From the NCBI GenBank assembly GCA_964350605.1, contig CAYGKP010000046.1, forward strand, positions 1 to 14,430: 14,430 nt of DNA, given 5' to 3'. A program made the position numbers and the translations under genes. The notes under the pieces were generated by a model. The model worked only from the letters and a program-made list of their open reading frames with translations, searched no databases and was not told where the DNA came from. Positions within the stretch are counted from its first letter, which is position 1, and every line of letters begins with the position of its first letter. Below, piece by piece: positions 1 through 8,016 of the stretch. This DNA is from CAYGKP01 sp964350605. Lineage in GTDB: Bacteria; Bacteroidota; Bacteroidia; Cytophagales; JAAEPT01.

Positions 1-2
1 GG

Positions 3-1899
3 TTACAGTTGGGCGTGGCGGGTTTCGCGTTTGGGAACACGATGCTGCTCAGCTTTCCCGACTACCTGAGCGGTGAAGAAGGCCCCGGCCCCGAGTTTCG
101 CTTGATTTTGGGCGTCTTGGCGGCGGCGTTGGGGCTTCCTGTCCTCCTCTTTAGTGGGCAAGATTACTTGACCGCTGCGTGGCGGGCGGCGCGCCACCGC
201 TACATCACCTTGGATGTGCCCATCGCGCTGGGCATCGTGACATTGTATGTGGTCAGCCTCGGGCAAGTGGTGCTGCAAACGGGCATGGGCTACTTCGATT
301 CGCTTTCGGGGCTGCTCTTTTTTCTGCTGCTCGGGAAAGTCTTTCAGCAGCGCACCTACCGCCGCCTGTCGTTCGACCGCGATTATGCCGCGTATTTTCC
401 CATCGCGACCCAACGCATCGGCCCGGGGGGGGTGGTCGAAACCGTCCCGTTGGAACGCATCGAGCCCGGCGATCGCTTGCGGGTTCGCCACGGGGAATTG
501 CTGGTGGCCGATGGCGTGCTGGAAAGCGAAGCGGCCCAGATCGATTACAGCTTTGTGACGGGGGAAGCCGAGCCTGTGCGCATCGAACCGGGGGACGTCA
601 TTCGGGCCGGTGGTCGGGTGGTGGGGCAGGCCGTTGAAGTCTTGGTCGAGCAACGCGTCGAGCGAAGCCAGTTGATGCAGCTTTGGAAAGCGCGCGTCTT
701 CGCTGAAAAGGAAACGCCGGGCTTGCACAGCCTCAGCGATAAAGTCAGCGGGCCGTTTACGGTGGCCGTCTTGGCCATTGCGCTGTTGTCTGCTGGTTAT
801 TGGCTACGGACCGACCCCAGCCGCGCCGCCGAAGTTTTTACCGCCGTGCTCATCGTGGCCTGTCCCTGTGCCTTGGCGCTTTCGGTGCCGTTCTCGCTGG
901 GCAACGTGGTGCGCTTGTTGGGGCGCCGGGGGTTCTATGCCAAGGATGCTTCGGTCATCGAGCGGATGGCCCAGATCAACCGCGTGGTATTCGACAAGAC
1001 CGGCACTCTCACGCGATCCGACCGCGCCCGGGTGGTGTATGAAGGCCGCCGTTTGGGCGACTGGGAGAAAGCCGCGCTTTCGTCGGGGCTGCAACAATCG
1101 ACGCACCCGCTTTCGCAACTGCTCTGGCGTTGGCTGGATGTGCCCGCGAACCTGGCGGTGGACAGCTACTGCGAGGAGCCGGGCAAAGGCTGGGAGGCGG
1201 TGGTCGAAGGGCAGAAGCTGCGCGTCGGTTCCGCCGAGTGGGTGGGGGCTGTGCCCGATCCGAAGTTGCCCGAAGGCAGCCGCATCTATTTGAGCATCGA
1301 GGGCCTTCCGTTTGGTGCGTTTTGTCTGGAACCTGAGCAGCGCGTGGGGCATCACTGGGTTGCTCGGCCATCTGAAGCGTGGATACCAGGTCGCCTTGCT
1401 CTCGGGCGACCGCGCTTCGGTGGCCGCCCAGTGGCGGGCGGACTTGGGCGATGACATGCCCCTTTGTTTCGAGCAAGGGCCGCAGGACAAGCTCCGTGCT
1501 GTCGAATCGTGGCAAGCCCAGGGCGAGCACGTCCTGATGGTCGGCGATGGGCTCAACGATGCGGGCGCCTTGCGCCAGGCCGATGTAGGCGTGGCCTTGT
1601 GCGAAACCCACGGCCAGTTCACGCCCGCCAGCGGGGCCATCCTCGAGGCCGACCGCTTGGTCTTCCTCGACCGCTTCTTGCGCCTGGCGAAGAGCGCGCG
1701 GGCGGTGGTCTATGCCAGCTTTGCCTTGTCGCTGGCCTACAACGCGGTGGGGCTTTGGTTCGCGGTCAGTGGGCAGTTGTCGCCCATCGTGTCGGCCATC
1801 CTGATGCCCCTCAGCTCGATCACCGTGGTCGCCTTCGCGGTGCTGACCACCGGCCTATTGGCCCGGCAGATTCCCCTTCGCGAAGGGGCCAAAACCTGA
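3..1899 (+). CDS. ccoI: CcoI, copper-translocating P1B-type ATPase (5' partial, frameshifted)
   Basis: This is the copper-exporting P-type ATPase that supplies copper for cbb3 oxidase assembly. The window opens inside the gene, so the N-terminal metal-binding part is missing. In order the sequence shows membrane helices, the A-domain TGE motif (nt 558-566), the CPC copper-site motif in a membrane helix (861-869), the phosphorylation motif DKTGT (Asp codon 993-995), the HP motif of the nucleotide-binding domain (1104-1109), GDGLND (1543-1560) and two C-terminal helices. The first part reads in the frame of nt 3 and the rest in the frame of nt 1348. The switch fits one extra G in the GGGG run at 1346-1349; removing it restores continuous protein through EQRVGITGLLGHLKRGY. 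The two halves are otherwise intact, so a sequencing error or a recent mutation is more likely than decay. ccoI placement follows from the adjacent cco genes. Confidence 0.9.
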
Positions 1900-1918
1900 C
1901 ACAAATCAGTTTTTACTC

Positions 1919-1932
1919 CTGACTTTGGTCAG
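1919..1932. promoter_or_regulatory. Candidate Crp/Fnr-type operator ahead of ccoS
   Basis: The palindrome CTGAC-TTTG-GTCAG has two perfect 5-bp arms and a 4-bp spacer, the same geometry as the Fnr/FixK box TTGAT-N4-ATCAA, and it keeps the TGA/TCA core. It lies in the only sizeable gap between ccoI and ccoS. About 23 bp downstream, nt 1955-1962 (GACTTTTG) match the Bacteroidota -7 element TAnnTTTG at five of six defined positions. If that is the promoter, the palindrome is centred near -41, a classical activator position. That a Crp/Fnr protein binds here is an inference. Confidence 0.5.
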
Positions 1933-1982
1933 CGGACGGCGGCCCCCGGCGCCGGACTTTTGGGGCCAAACGAATCGGTCCG

Positions 1983-2177
1983 ATGAGCGTCCTCTTCCTT
2001 TTGCTTGGTGCCAGCCTGCTGGTGGCCCTCCTGTTCCTGGGGGGCTTCCTGTGGTCGGTGCGCAAGGGGCAGTACGAGGACACCGAAACCCCCGCCATGC
2101 GCATGTTGCTCGACGGGCCGAAAACCAAACGCCATCACTCGTCCGCTTCCCCTCATGGAGAACCACCCCGCAGTTGA
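1983..2177 (+). CDS. ccoS: CcoS, cbb3 oxidase assembly protein
   Basis: This is a 64-residue protein with one N-terminal membrane helix (about residues 3-24), followed by the short conserved CcoS segment WSVRKGQYEDTETPAMRML and a basic tail. CcoS is needed for cofactor insertion, haem b and copper, into the catalytic subunit of cbb3 oxidases. Length and the GQYxDxExP-type motif fit the family. It is the first gene after the candidate operator, and its last 23 nt overlap the start of ccoNO, suggesting coupled translation. No clear Shine-Dalgarno sequence precedes the ATG. Confidence 0.93.
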   Translation: MSVLFLLLGASLLVALLFLGGFLWSVRKGQYEDTETPAMRMLLDGPKTKRHHSSASPHGEPPRS

Positions 2178-4365
2178 GACCAAGAGCTTGCTCGCCCCGC
2201 CCGAAGTGACCGAAAGCCGCTCGGGCATCGAGAAGTTCAGCTACGATAACAACATCGTCCGACTGTTCGCCATCGCGACGGTCCTCTGGGGTGTTGTGGG
2301 CATGCTGGTCGGCGTCATCATCGCCTTCCAGATTTTCAACCCCGGCCTGAACCTGGGCACGCCCGAGTTGACCTTCGGTCGGATTCGTCCGCTGCACACC
2401 AACGCGGTCATCTTCGCCTTTGTCGGCAACGGAATTTTCATGGGGGTCTACTACTCCCTCCAACGCCTCTGTAAGGCGCGGATGTTCTCCGATACGCTCA
2501 GTAAGATTCACTTCTGGGGTTGGCAGCTGATCATCGTGCTGGCGGCGATCACCTTGCCTTTGGGGATGAGCACCTCGAAGGAATACGCCGAGTTGGAGTG
2601 GCCCATTGACATCCTGATCGCCCTGATCTGGGTGGTGTTTGGGTGGAACATGTTCGGCACAATCCTCAAGCGTCGCGAGTCGCACCTCTATGTGGCCATC
2701 TGGTTCTACATCGCCACGTTCGTGACCGTTGCGGTGCTGCACATCGTCAACTCGTTCGAGCTGCCCGTCACCTTGACCAAAAGCTATTCCTGGTACGCGG
2801 GTGTGCAGGATGCGCTGGTCCAGTGGTGGTACGGGCACAACGCGGTGGCCTTCTTCTTGACCACGCCCTACCTGGGCATGATGTACTACTACCTGCCCAA
2901 GGCAGCAAACCGCCCGGTCTATTCCTATCGCCTGTCGATCATCCACTTCTGGGCGCTCATTTTCATCTACATCTGGGCGGGTCCGCACCACTTGCTCTAC
3001 ACCTCGCTGCCCAACTGGGCCCAGTCGCTGGGGGTTGTGTTCTCGATCATGCTGATCGCGCCTTCGTGGGGTGGCATGATCAACGGCCTGCTCACCCTGC
3101 GGGGTGCCTGGGACCGCGTGCGGGAGGACCCCGTGCTCAAGTTCATGGTCGTCGCGGTGACGGCCTATGGTATGGCGACGTTCGAGGGGCCGATGCTCTC
3201 GCTCAAGAACGTGAACGCCATTGCGCACTTCACCGACTGGATCGTGGGCCACGTGCACGTGGGTGCGCTGGGCTGGAACGGCTTCCTCACCTTCGGGGTG
3301 CTCTATTGGCTGATCCCGAAAATCTTCAACACAAAGCTCCACTCCACCAAGCTGGCCAACGCCCACTTTTGGCTGGGCACGCTGGGCATCGTGATGTACG
3401 CGGTCTCGATGTACTGGGCGGGCTTCACGCAGGGCCTCATGTGGAAGGAGTTTACCCCCCAGGGCACCTTGCAGTACGGCAATTTCCTGGACACGGTCAC
3501 CAAGTTGATTCCGTTCTACGCCATCCGAGCCATCGGCGGAACCCTCTACTTGATCGGGGCCTTGCTTATGGTCTGGAACCTGATCAAGACCGCCAAGTCG
3601 GGCCAGTTCCAACGCAACGAGGCAGCCGAAGCCCCTGCGATGGATCGCCGCAAGATCAAAGCGAAAGAAGGGCACTGGCACCGCTGGATCGAGAAACGCC
3701 CGGTGCAGATGTTGGTCTTCTCGCTGGTCGCCATCCTGATTGGTGGCGCGGTCGAGATGATCCCCACCTTCCTTGTGAAATCGAACGTACCGACCATCGC
3801 CAGCGTCCAGCCCTACACGCCGCTGGAGCTCCAAGGTCGCGACCTCTACATCCGCGAGGGGTGCAACAACTGCCACTCGCAGATGATCCGTCCGTTCCGT
3901 TCGGAAACCGAACGCTATGGCGAGTACTCCAAATCGGGTGAGTACGTCTACGACCACCCCTTCCTCTGGGGGTCGAAGCGCACGGGGCCGGATTTACACC
4001 GCATCGGCGGGAAGTACCCCGATGGGTGGCATTACAACCACATGCTCGATCCGACGTTGACCTCGCCGGGCTCGATCATGCCGCCCTATGCTTGGATGCA
4101 CGAGAACGTGCTCGACGTCTCGTCGCTGGAAGCCAAGATTTCCGCGATGCGTACCCTGGGTGTGCCCTATCCGAAAGGGTACGAGAAGAAGGCCCTGGCC
4201 GATTTGCAGGAACAAGCCCGTGGCATCGCCGCGAACCTGGAAAGCGAAGGGGTGGGGCAGGTACCTGCTGATCGCGAGATCATCGCCCTGATCGCCTACC
4301 TCCAACGCCTGGGCACCGACATCAAAAACCAACCGGCCGATACCCTGGGTACCGCCGGACTGTAA
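2155..4365 (+). CDS. ccoN: CcoNO, fused cbb3 oxidase subunits I and II
   Basis: This 736-residue catalytic subunit reduces oxygen and pumps protons in the inner membrane. Residues 1 to about 480 are CcoN. Low-spin haem b ligands are H81 and H368, the high-spin haem b3 ligand is H366, and the CuB ligands are H228, H278 and H279. Y272 is at the position of the catalytic cross-linked tyrosine. A hydrophilic linker (about 483-514) leads to CcoO: one membrane helix (about 516-536), then haem c motif CNNCH (C570, C573, H574) with likely axial Met M642 in SIMPPYAWM. Fusion of N and O is common in Bacteroidota. I chose the ATG at 2155 because it begins a typical CcoN N-terminus; the frame stays open upstream only because it overlaps ccoS. 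All key cofactor ligands are present, so it should be active. Confidence 0.97.
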   Translation: MENHPAVETKSLLAPPEVTESRSGIEKFSYDNNIVRLFAIATVLWGVVGMLVGVIIAFQIFNPGLNLGTPELTFGRIRPLHTNAVIFAFVGNGIFMGVYYSLQRLCKARMFSDTLSKIHFWGWQLIIVLAAITLPLGMSTSKEYAELEWPIDILIALIWVVFGWNMFGTILKRRESHLYVAIWFYIATFVTVAVLHIVNSFELPVTLTKSYSWYAGVQDALVQWWYGHNAVAFFLTTPYLGMMYYYLPKAANRPVYSYRLSIIHFWALIFIYIWAGPHHLLYTSLPNWAQSLGVVFSIMLIAPSWGGMINGLLTLRGAWDRVREDPVLKFMVVAVTAYGMATFEGPMLSLKNVNAIAHFTDWIVGHVHVGALGWNGFLTFGVLYWLIPKIFNTKLHSTKLANAHFWLGTLGIVMYAVSMYWAGFTQGLMWKEFTPQGTLQYGNFLDTVTKLIPFYAIRAIGGTLYLIGALLMVWNLIKTAKSGQFQRNEAAEAPAMDRRKIKAKEGHWHRWIEKRPVQMLVFSLVAILIGGAVEMIPTFLVKSNVPTIASVQPYTPLELQGRDLYIREGCNNCHSQMIRPFRSETERYGEYSKSGEYVYDHPFLWGSKRTGPDLHRIGGKYPDGWHYNHMLDPTLTSPGSIMPPYAWMHENVLDVSSLEAKISAMRTLGVPYPKGYEKKALADLQEQARGIAANLESEGVGQVPADREIIALIAYLQRLGTDIKNQPADTLGTAGL

Positions 4366-4385
4366 CCGACCAAACCGAAGTCATT

Positions 4386-4556
4386 ATGTACAAGAACGTA
4401 CTGCGCGCCATCGAGGGGATCGAGTTGTATCCCATCATTTCCCTGGTGGTCTTCGTGACCTTCTTTGTTGGCCTGGGGGTCTATGTGGCCCGTTTGCCGC
4501 GCGGCCAGGTCAATGAATTGAAAAATATGCCTTTCGAAGGCGTTACAAACGACTAA
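4386..4556 (+). CDS. ccoQ: CcoQ-like small cbb3 oxidase subunit
   Basis: This is a 56-residue ORF starting MYKNVLRAIEGIELYPIISL and ending FEGVTND. It has one membrane helix (about residues 16-36) followed by a short polar tail. Position (20 bp after ccoNO, 3 bp before ccoP), length and single-helix layout match CcoQ/FixQ, which stabilises the interaction of CcoP with the core of the oxidase. The sequence itself is poorly conserved in this family, so the call rests mainly on context. Codon use is like that of its neighbours and it is very probably a real gene. Confidence 0.87.
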   Translation: MYKNVLRAIEGIELYPIISLVVFVTFFVGLGVYVARLPRGQVNELKNMPFEGVTND

Positions 4557-4559
4557 GCC

Positions 4560-5411
4560 ATGCGCCGTTTTCTTTCCTTTCTGCTCCTATTGGGTTCCGC
4601 TGCCCTGGTGTCGGCCCAGGATGTCGTGGACGAGGCCCCCGCTCTGCCTTCGGACGAGTCCCTGTGGGACCTGCCGTTTGATACGCTGGTGCCGTTTTTC
4701 ATTGCCTTTTCGATCATTGGGCTGCTGATCCTGCTGTTGTTGTACCTGACGGCACAGATGGCCTTCTACTACCGCAGCGAATGGTCGGACCGCGGCGAGC
4801 GACTGCCCTGGGTGCTGCGCCTCTTTGGCCTTTTCGAGGGCGATACGAAGGTGCTCACCGGCGAATACGTCGACGTCCCGATGGACGACCACGAGTACGA
4901 CGGCATCCGCGAGCTGGACAACAAGTTGCCGCCTTGGTGGGTCTATGGGTTCTACCTGACCATCGTGGTGGGGGTCATCTATTTCTTCTCCTACCAGGTG
5001 TTCGATTGGGGCCCCTCGCAGGAGGAGGAGTACCTGGCCGAGGTCGAGGAGGCAAGCGTGCTGTACGCGAACGTAGACCGCTCCTATGAGATGCCCGAAA
5101 CCGATGCGGCGAAGCTGGCCACCGCCAAAGAACTGTATAACTTGAACTGCGTGGCCTGCCACCGCGAAGACGGCGGGGGGCAAGTGGGCCCGAACCTGAC
5201 GGACGAGTATTGGCTCCACGGCGGGGATGTGAATGCGCTGTACCATACCATCAAGTACGGGGTGCCCGACAAAGGCATGAAAGCCTGGAAGGCCGACTTC
5301 TCGAACGAGGAGATTTACCAACTGGCTAGCTACGTGCTCGCCCTGGTGGGCAGCGATCCCGAGAACCCCAAGGATCCCCAAGGCGAGAAGTACGTGCCCG
5401 AGGAAAACTAG
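4560..5411 (+). CDS. ccoP: CcoP, cbb3 oxidase cytochrome c subunit III (monohaem)
   Basis: This 283-residue membrane-anchored cytochrome c passes electrons to CcoNO. It has an N-terminal signal peptide ending near SAQ (residue 20), a first membrane helix at about 44-66, a FixP_N-type segment with a second helix at about 126-149, and one cytochrome c domain. The haem motif is CVACH (C197, C200, H201), with likely axial Met M240 in KGMKAW. Proteobacterial CcoP usually carries two CxxCH motifs; only one is present here and the cytochrome domain is correspondingly short, which I believe is usual in Bacteroidota. It begins 3 bp after ccoQ and ends 3 bp before ccoG, so it is certainly part of the operon. 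The C-terminal 15 or so residues are charged and low in complexity. Confidence 0.95.
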   Translation: MRRFLSFLLLLGSAALVSAQDVVDEAPALPSDESLWDLPFDTLVPFFIAFSIIGLLILLLLYLTAQMAFYYRSEWSDRGERLPWVLRLFGLFEGDTKVLTGEYVDVPMDDHEYDGIRELDNKLPPWWVYGFYLTIVVGVIYFFSYQVFDWGPSQEEEYLAEVEEASVLYANVDRSYEMPETDAAKLATAKELYNLNCVACHREDGGGQVGPNLTDEYWLHGGDVNALYHTIKYGVPDKGMKAWKADFSNEEIYQLASYVLALVGSDPENPKDPQGEKYVPEEN

Positions 5412-5414
5412 GCG

Positions 5415-6827
5415 ATGGGTGCGCAGGAAGACATCTATGCTCACGAGGAAAGTTTCCGCGACAGTCTCACAACCGTCGACCAAGAGGGCAAGCGTGTCTG
5501 GGTCTTTGCCAAAAAGCCGAAGGGGCGCCTGACCAACCTGCGCTTCTGGCTGGGGGTGTTCCAGCTGGTCGTGCTGTTTGGCCTCCCCTGGATTCGGGTG
5601 AATGGCCAGCCGATCATTTTGCTGAACGTTGTTGAGCGGAAGTTCATCCTCTTCGGCCTCACCTTCTGGCCCCAGGATTTGTATTTGGTGGTCATCGCTT
5701 TTATCGCAGGGGTGGTGTTCATCGCGCTGTTCACGGTTGTTTTCGGGCGGGTGTTTTGTGGATGGGTCTGCCCTCAGACGGTCTTCATGGAAGGCGTGTT
5801 TCGACGGATCGAGTACCTGATCGAGGGCGACTACATGAAGCAAAAGGCCTTAAAGAAAATGGGCTGGACGCGCGAGAAACTTATCAAGCGAACCCTGAAG
5901 CACACCCTTTTCTTTGGGGTCGCCTTTGCCATCGCCAACTTGGTGTTGGCCTACATCGTGGGGACCGACACCCTGATTGAGTACATCAGCGAAGGACCTC
6001 AGGCCCATGCCTCGACCTTCCTCGCGATTGTCATTTTCTCGATTGTCTTTTACTGGATCTTTGCCTTTTTCCGCGAGCAGGTCTGTACCATCGTGTGCCC
6101 CTATGGCCGCTTGCAGGGCGCGTTGCTCGACAAGAAGAGCATCGTGGTTGCCTACGATTACAAACGGGGCGAGCCGCGCGGGAAGCTCCACAAAGGCGCG
6201 GTGCAGGGCAAAAACGGCGACTGCATCGATTGCCACCAGTGCGTGGCCGTCTGCCCCACGGGCATCGACATTCGCCACGGGACCCAGATGGAGTGCGTCA
6301 ACTGCACGGCGTGCATCGATGCCTGCGACTCGATCATGGATCGAATCAACAAACCGCGTGGGCTGGTCCGCTACGCCTCGGAAGAAGGCATTGCTGAGGG
6401 CAAAAAGCTCCGCTGGACGGGCCGCATGACGGCCTATTCGGTGGTGCTGGTTGCGCTCATTGGGCTCTTGACTTCGCTGTTATTTCTGCGTTCGGACGTG
6501 GAGGCGACGGTGCTCAAAGCCCGCGGGCAACTCTTCGTGACCCAGCCGGACGGCACCCTCTCGAACCTCTACAATGTGACACTGGTCAACAAGACCACAG
6601 AAGCGTACCACCTCACCGCCCGTGTGCTGGAACCCGAGGGGATGACCCTGCGCTGGGTTGGAAATGCCCCAGAGATTGCGGGCCAAAGCAGTACGGAAGG
6701 CACCCTCTTCCTCGATGCCGACCCCGAGGTCCTCGATGGAATCAGCACTAAGGTGCGGATCGGCTTTTACGACGGCGAGCGCGAACTGACCGTCACCAAC
6801 ACCAAGTTCCTGGGCCCCATCCGCTAA
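5415..6827 (+). CDS. ccoG: CcoG (FixG/RdxA-like), Fe-S cupric reductase for cbb3 assembly
   Basis: This is a 470-residue membrane iron-sulfur protein. In Rhodobacter, CcoG reduces Cu(II) to Cu(I) for delivery to the cbb3 CuB site. Several membrane helices span about residues 40-60, 90-113, 165-187, 195-220 and 338-358. Paired cysteines occur in CGWVCP (C115, C119) and CTIVCP (C224, C228) at the membrane edge. Two [4Fe-4S] ferredoxin motifs follow: C270, C273, C276, C280 with a following Pro, and C294, C297, C300, C304. The last 110 or so residues form the periplasmic immunoglobulin-like FixG C-terminal domain. All cluster cysteines are present. It starts 3 bp after ccoP and AGGAAA lies upstream of the ATG. 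Confidence 0.95.
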   Translation: MGAQEDIYAHEESFRDSLTTVDQEGKRVWVFAKKPKGRLTNLRFWLGVFQLVVLFGLPWIRVNGQPIILLNVVERKFILFGLTFWPQDLYLVVIAFIAGVVFIALFTVVFGRVFCGWVCPQTVFMEGVFRRIEYLIEGDYMKQKALKKMGWTREKLIKRTLKHTLFFGVAFAIANLVLAYIVGTDTLIEYISEGPQAHASTFLAIVIFSIVFYWIFAFFREQVCTIVCPYGRLQGALLDKKSIVVAYDYKRGEPRGKLHKGAVQGKNGDCIDCHQCVAVCPTGIDIRHGTQMECVNCTACIDACDSIMDRINKPRGLVRYASEEGIAEGKKLRWTGRMTAYSVVLVALIGLLTSLLFLRSDVEATVLKARGQLFVTQPDGTLSNLYNVTLVNKTTEAYHLTARVLEPEGMTLRWVGNAPEIAGQSSTEGTLFLDADPEVLDGISTKVRIGFYDGERELTVTNTKFLGPIR

Positions 6828-6847
6828 CCCAACCTTTCGATTCGCTC

Positions 6848-7282
6848 ATGAAACTCTGGCCCCTTTCCATCATCGCGGTGTTCGTCTTGTTTGCGGGCTT
6901 CATTGCCTACCTGATGGTGGGTGCGATGAAGGTAGATGCTTCATTGGTCAGCGAAACGTACTACGCCGATGACTTGGCGTTCGATCAGCACGTGGCGGCG
7001 ACCCATCGGGCCGATTCACTCGGGCCGTTGATTGTTCGGGGCGATGCGAGTACGCCGATGCTGTCGATCCAGGTTCCCGCAGAGATAGCGGGGGCCAAAG
7101 GTACCTTGACCCTTTTCCACCCGATGGAAAGCAAAAAGGACCGCAGCCTCCAGTTGGACCTCACCGAAGGGACCACCGTTACGTTGCCCACCGAGGGTCT
7201 TACTCCAGGTACCTGGAAAGTGAAAATTCAACTGACCCAGCAGGGGAAAGTCTATTACTGGGAAGTCCCCCTCGAACGATGA
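6848..7282 (+). CDS. ccoH: CcoH/FixH-family assembly protein
   Basis: This 144-residue protein has an N-terminal membrane helix (about residues 4-25) and a mainly beta periplasmic domain. The segment with SETYYADDLAFDQ just after the helix is the typical FixH motif. CcoH is required for stable assembly of cbb3 oxidase and stays associated with it. It lies 20 bp after ccoG, and its stop overlaps the next ATG by 4 nt (ATGA at 7279-7282). Confidence 0.92.
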   Translation: MKLWPLSIIAVFVLFAGFIAYLMVGAMKVDASLVSETYYADDLAFDQHVAATHRADSLGPLIVRGDASTPMLSIQVPAEIAGAKGTLTLFHPMESKKDRSLQLDLTEGTTVTLPTEGLTPGTWKVKIQLTQQGKVYYWEVPLER

Positions 7283-8009
7283 ACTGGTGGATCTCGGCTT
7301 TTGTGTTAGGACTGGTGGGCAGCACCCACTGTGTGGTGATGTGCGGTCCGCTGGTGGGTGGACTGGGGCCGAAAACGAGCCGCTTCTGGCTGCACCACGG
7401 CGGGCGTTTGATGGGCTATGTGCTATTGGGACTACTAGCCGGTGGTCTGGTCGAAGGGGCCCACGCCGCGGGACTGCAACGCGGGTTGACCCTTGCGATG
7501 GGGGGGCTATTGCTTCTGGGGGCGCTGGGCCTTGCACTTGGCCGCTCAAATCCGTTGGTGCGTTGGTGGTCGGTGCGGGTGGTGCGTNNNNNNNNNNATT
7601 GGCGACGGGACCGCTTCACGGCTTTGCGCGACTGGCCGTTGGGGGGTTGTCTGGCTGGCTGCCTTGTGGTTTGGGGTACGGGGGGATGGCCCTCGCGATT
7701 AGCGAGAACTCCTGGTGGGGTTCGTTGGGGACGATGGTGGCTTTTGGGTTGGGTACGCTGCCGATCTGGCTGGGCATGAGTTCAGTTCTTGTGTGGATCA
7801 AAGCGCGTCGTCCATCTGCCATGCGATGGGAACGATCGGGTTGGGCCATGGGCCTGATCGGTGCTTTGTTGCTGCTGCGGGGTCTGAGCTTGGGGATTCC
7901 CTACTTGAGCCCCTCGGCTCCTCAAAACTGGACGGCCGACCTGGCCCAGACCGCTGGGGCTCGTACCTTTCGTCTATGCGGCGGGCATCCGACCCCAGCG
8001 CAAGACTGA
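7279..8009 (+). CDS. TauE/SafE-type (DsbD_2-like) membrane protein, interrupted by assembly gap
   Basis: This is a six-helix-type membrane protein of the family usually named sulfite exporter TauE/SafE or UreH/DsbD_2, which is common at the end of cbb3 operons and is suspected of a role in copper or cytochrome maturation. Residues 15-24 (STHCVVMCGP) carry the family's HCxxMCGP motif and the second half carries WLPCGLGY, matching the usual LPCGLVY. A run of 10 N at 7588-7597 interrupts it. Before the gap the frame is that of nt 7279; after it the gene continues in the frame of nt 7599 to the stop at 8007-8009. The true gap must therefore be 2 modulo 3 in length; 10 N is a placeholder. About 239 residues are visible, close to normal, so little is missing. 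The C-terminus has a Cys-Gly-Gly-His pattern that could bind metal. The substrate is unknown. Confidence 0.85.
7588..7597. other. Assembly gap (10 N)
   Basis: Ten undetermined bases lie inside the SafE-type gene. The coding frame on the two sides differs in a way that excludes a true length of 10; a length of 2 modulo 3 would rejoin the frames. This is a scaffold or consensus artefact and not a biological feature. Confidence 0.98.
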
Positions 8010-8016
8010 AGGCACC

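Noticed and set aside
1906..3957. Very long open frame on the minus strand (683 codons) opposite ccoNO
   Set aside because: The opposite strand encodes a complete, motif-perfect CcoNO. The antisense product is rich in Arg, His, Asp and Gln with no recognisable domain, as expected of a mirror frame in GC-biased codons.
4587..5843. Long open frame on the minus strand (418 codons) opposite ccoP and ccoG
   Set aside because: It crosses two well-supported plus-strand genes and their junction and has low-complexity His/Gln/Arg-rich content, so it is a shadow frame.
7279..8009. SafE-type gene as a pseudogene
   Set aside because: The apparent frame break coincides exactly with the 10-N gap, and both sides carry intact family motifs; an assembly artefact explains it.
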